6,566 nucleotides of DNA from contig DQOT01000352.1 of NCBI GenBank assembly GCA_015658495.1, positions 1 to 6,566 on the forward strand, in the 5' to 3' direction. Made by a program: the position numbers and the translations under genes. Positions 6,264 through 6,566 of the stretch are shown here, one piece after another. Each line of letters begins with the position of its first letter. Position 1 is the first letter of the stretch. Below the pieces are notes generated by a model. It saw nothing but the letters and a program-made list of their open reading frames with translations, was not told the origin of the DNA and searched no databases. Source of the stretch: Fidelibacterota bacterium (GTDB taxonomy: Bacteria; Fidelibacterota; Marinisomatia; Marinisomatales; UBA1611).

Positions 6264-6566
6264 ATGAAAAAAATCTCAAAAGGCATTAGGTATTTACAAC
6301 TTCTACTTCCACTACTACTTTTTAACTTATTAAATGCACAATTAAACTACTCGGGTAGTCTAAATCCCGGGAACATGTACCGCCTATCTGATCAATCCGA
6401 GATTTCACTTCCATTTCGAATAGCAGAAGCAGAAGTGGGCTATTCCCTGGGCGATTTCGAAATCAAGACCAATTCTGCATTCGAGTACCGTTGGTCGAAT
6501 AATGAAAATGAATTGCAACTTCGTGAAGCCTATATAACGTGGTACCCCAATTGGGGAGAAGTGAAG
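6264..6566 (+). CDS. Exported, probably beta-barrel outer-membrane protein, 3' partial
   Basis: An open frame of 101 codons runs off the right edge. It begins 3 nt after the LolA-like stop, indicating translational linkage; only weak purine-rich sequence precedes the ATG. Residues 1-25 form a clear signal peptide: MKKISKGIRY, a leucine-rich core (11-23) and a likely cleavage after NA or NAQ (24-26). The mature part shows alternating, aromatic-rich strands typical of barrel proteins: LNYSGSLNPGNMY (27-39), FRIAEAEVGYSLGDFEIKTN (51-70) and ELQLREAYITWYPNWGEVK (83-101). The last segment resembles the 'LREAY...W...' strand of DUF1302-like and porin-like proteins that follow RND/LolA-like genes elsewhere. 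The family cannot be fixed from this fragment. By position it is the outer-membrane end of the export route. Confidence 0.75.
   Translation, partial: MKKISKGIRYLQLLLPLLLFNLLNAQLNYSGSLNPGNMYRLSDQSEISLPFRIAEAEVGYSLGDFEIKTNSAFEYRWSNNENELQLREAYITWYPNWGEVK

Noticed and set aside
1..6566. CRISPR arrays, tRNA or rRNA genes, and transposase genes.
   Set aside because: No regularly spaced repeats, cloverleaf-like segments, rRNA-like conserved stretches or transposase motifs were seen on either strand.

Overview
The window looks like a piece of an AT-rich Gram-negative genome (roughly 40% GC by eye). A secreted sulfotransferase-like protein ends in a dockerin-type calcium repeat, and several envelope proteins follow. 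This combination fits the FCB superphylum. My best guess is a marine Candidatus Neomarinimicrobiota (Marinimicrobia/SAR406) genome, but no taxonomic marker gene is present, so the assignment is an inference from protein style only.

Layout, all genes on the + strand: (1) 1-1416 is the 3' part of an arylsulfotransferase-like protein with a C-terminal dockerin-like domain, cut by the left edge. (2) 1417-1499 is an 83-bp AT-rich gap holding a plausible sigma70-type promoter and a cluster of AAACG/CGTTT half-sites. (3) 1500-2117 is a TetR/AcrR-family repressor. (4) 2098-4410 is a 12-TM RND/MMPL-family exporter, overlapping the repressor by 20 bp. (5) 4446-5441 (or from 4407) is a FabH-type beta-ketoacyl-ACP synthase III with an intact Cys-His-Asn triad. 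(6) 5442-5513 is a 72-bp gap with a hairpin-forming inverted repeat flanked by perfect 9-bp direct repeats, so it resembles a tiny inserted palindromic element. (7) 5514-6260 is a periplasmic LolA-like 'outer membrane lipoprotein-sorting' protein. (8) 6264-6566 is the start of an exported, probably beta-barrel outer-membrane protein, cut by the right edge.

Genes 3 to 8 read as one operon under the TetR-type regulator: overlaps of 20 bp and possibly 4 bp, then gaps of 72 bp and 3 bp. Together they have the parts of a trans-envelope lipid or hydrophobe route. A condensing enzyme makes or extends an acyl chain in the cytoplasm, an RND pump moves a hydrophobic product out of the inner membrane, a LolA-fold carrier crosses the periplasm, and a barrel acts at the outer membrane. 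The RND plus LolA-like pairing is known from other bacteria. A dedicated KAS III locked inside the same operon is the most interesting point. The cargo cannot be read from the sequence.
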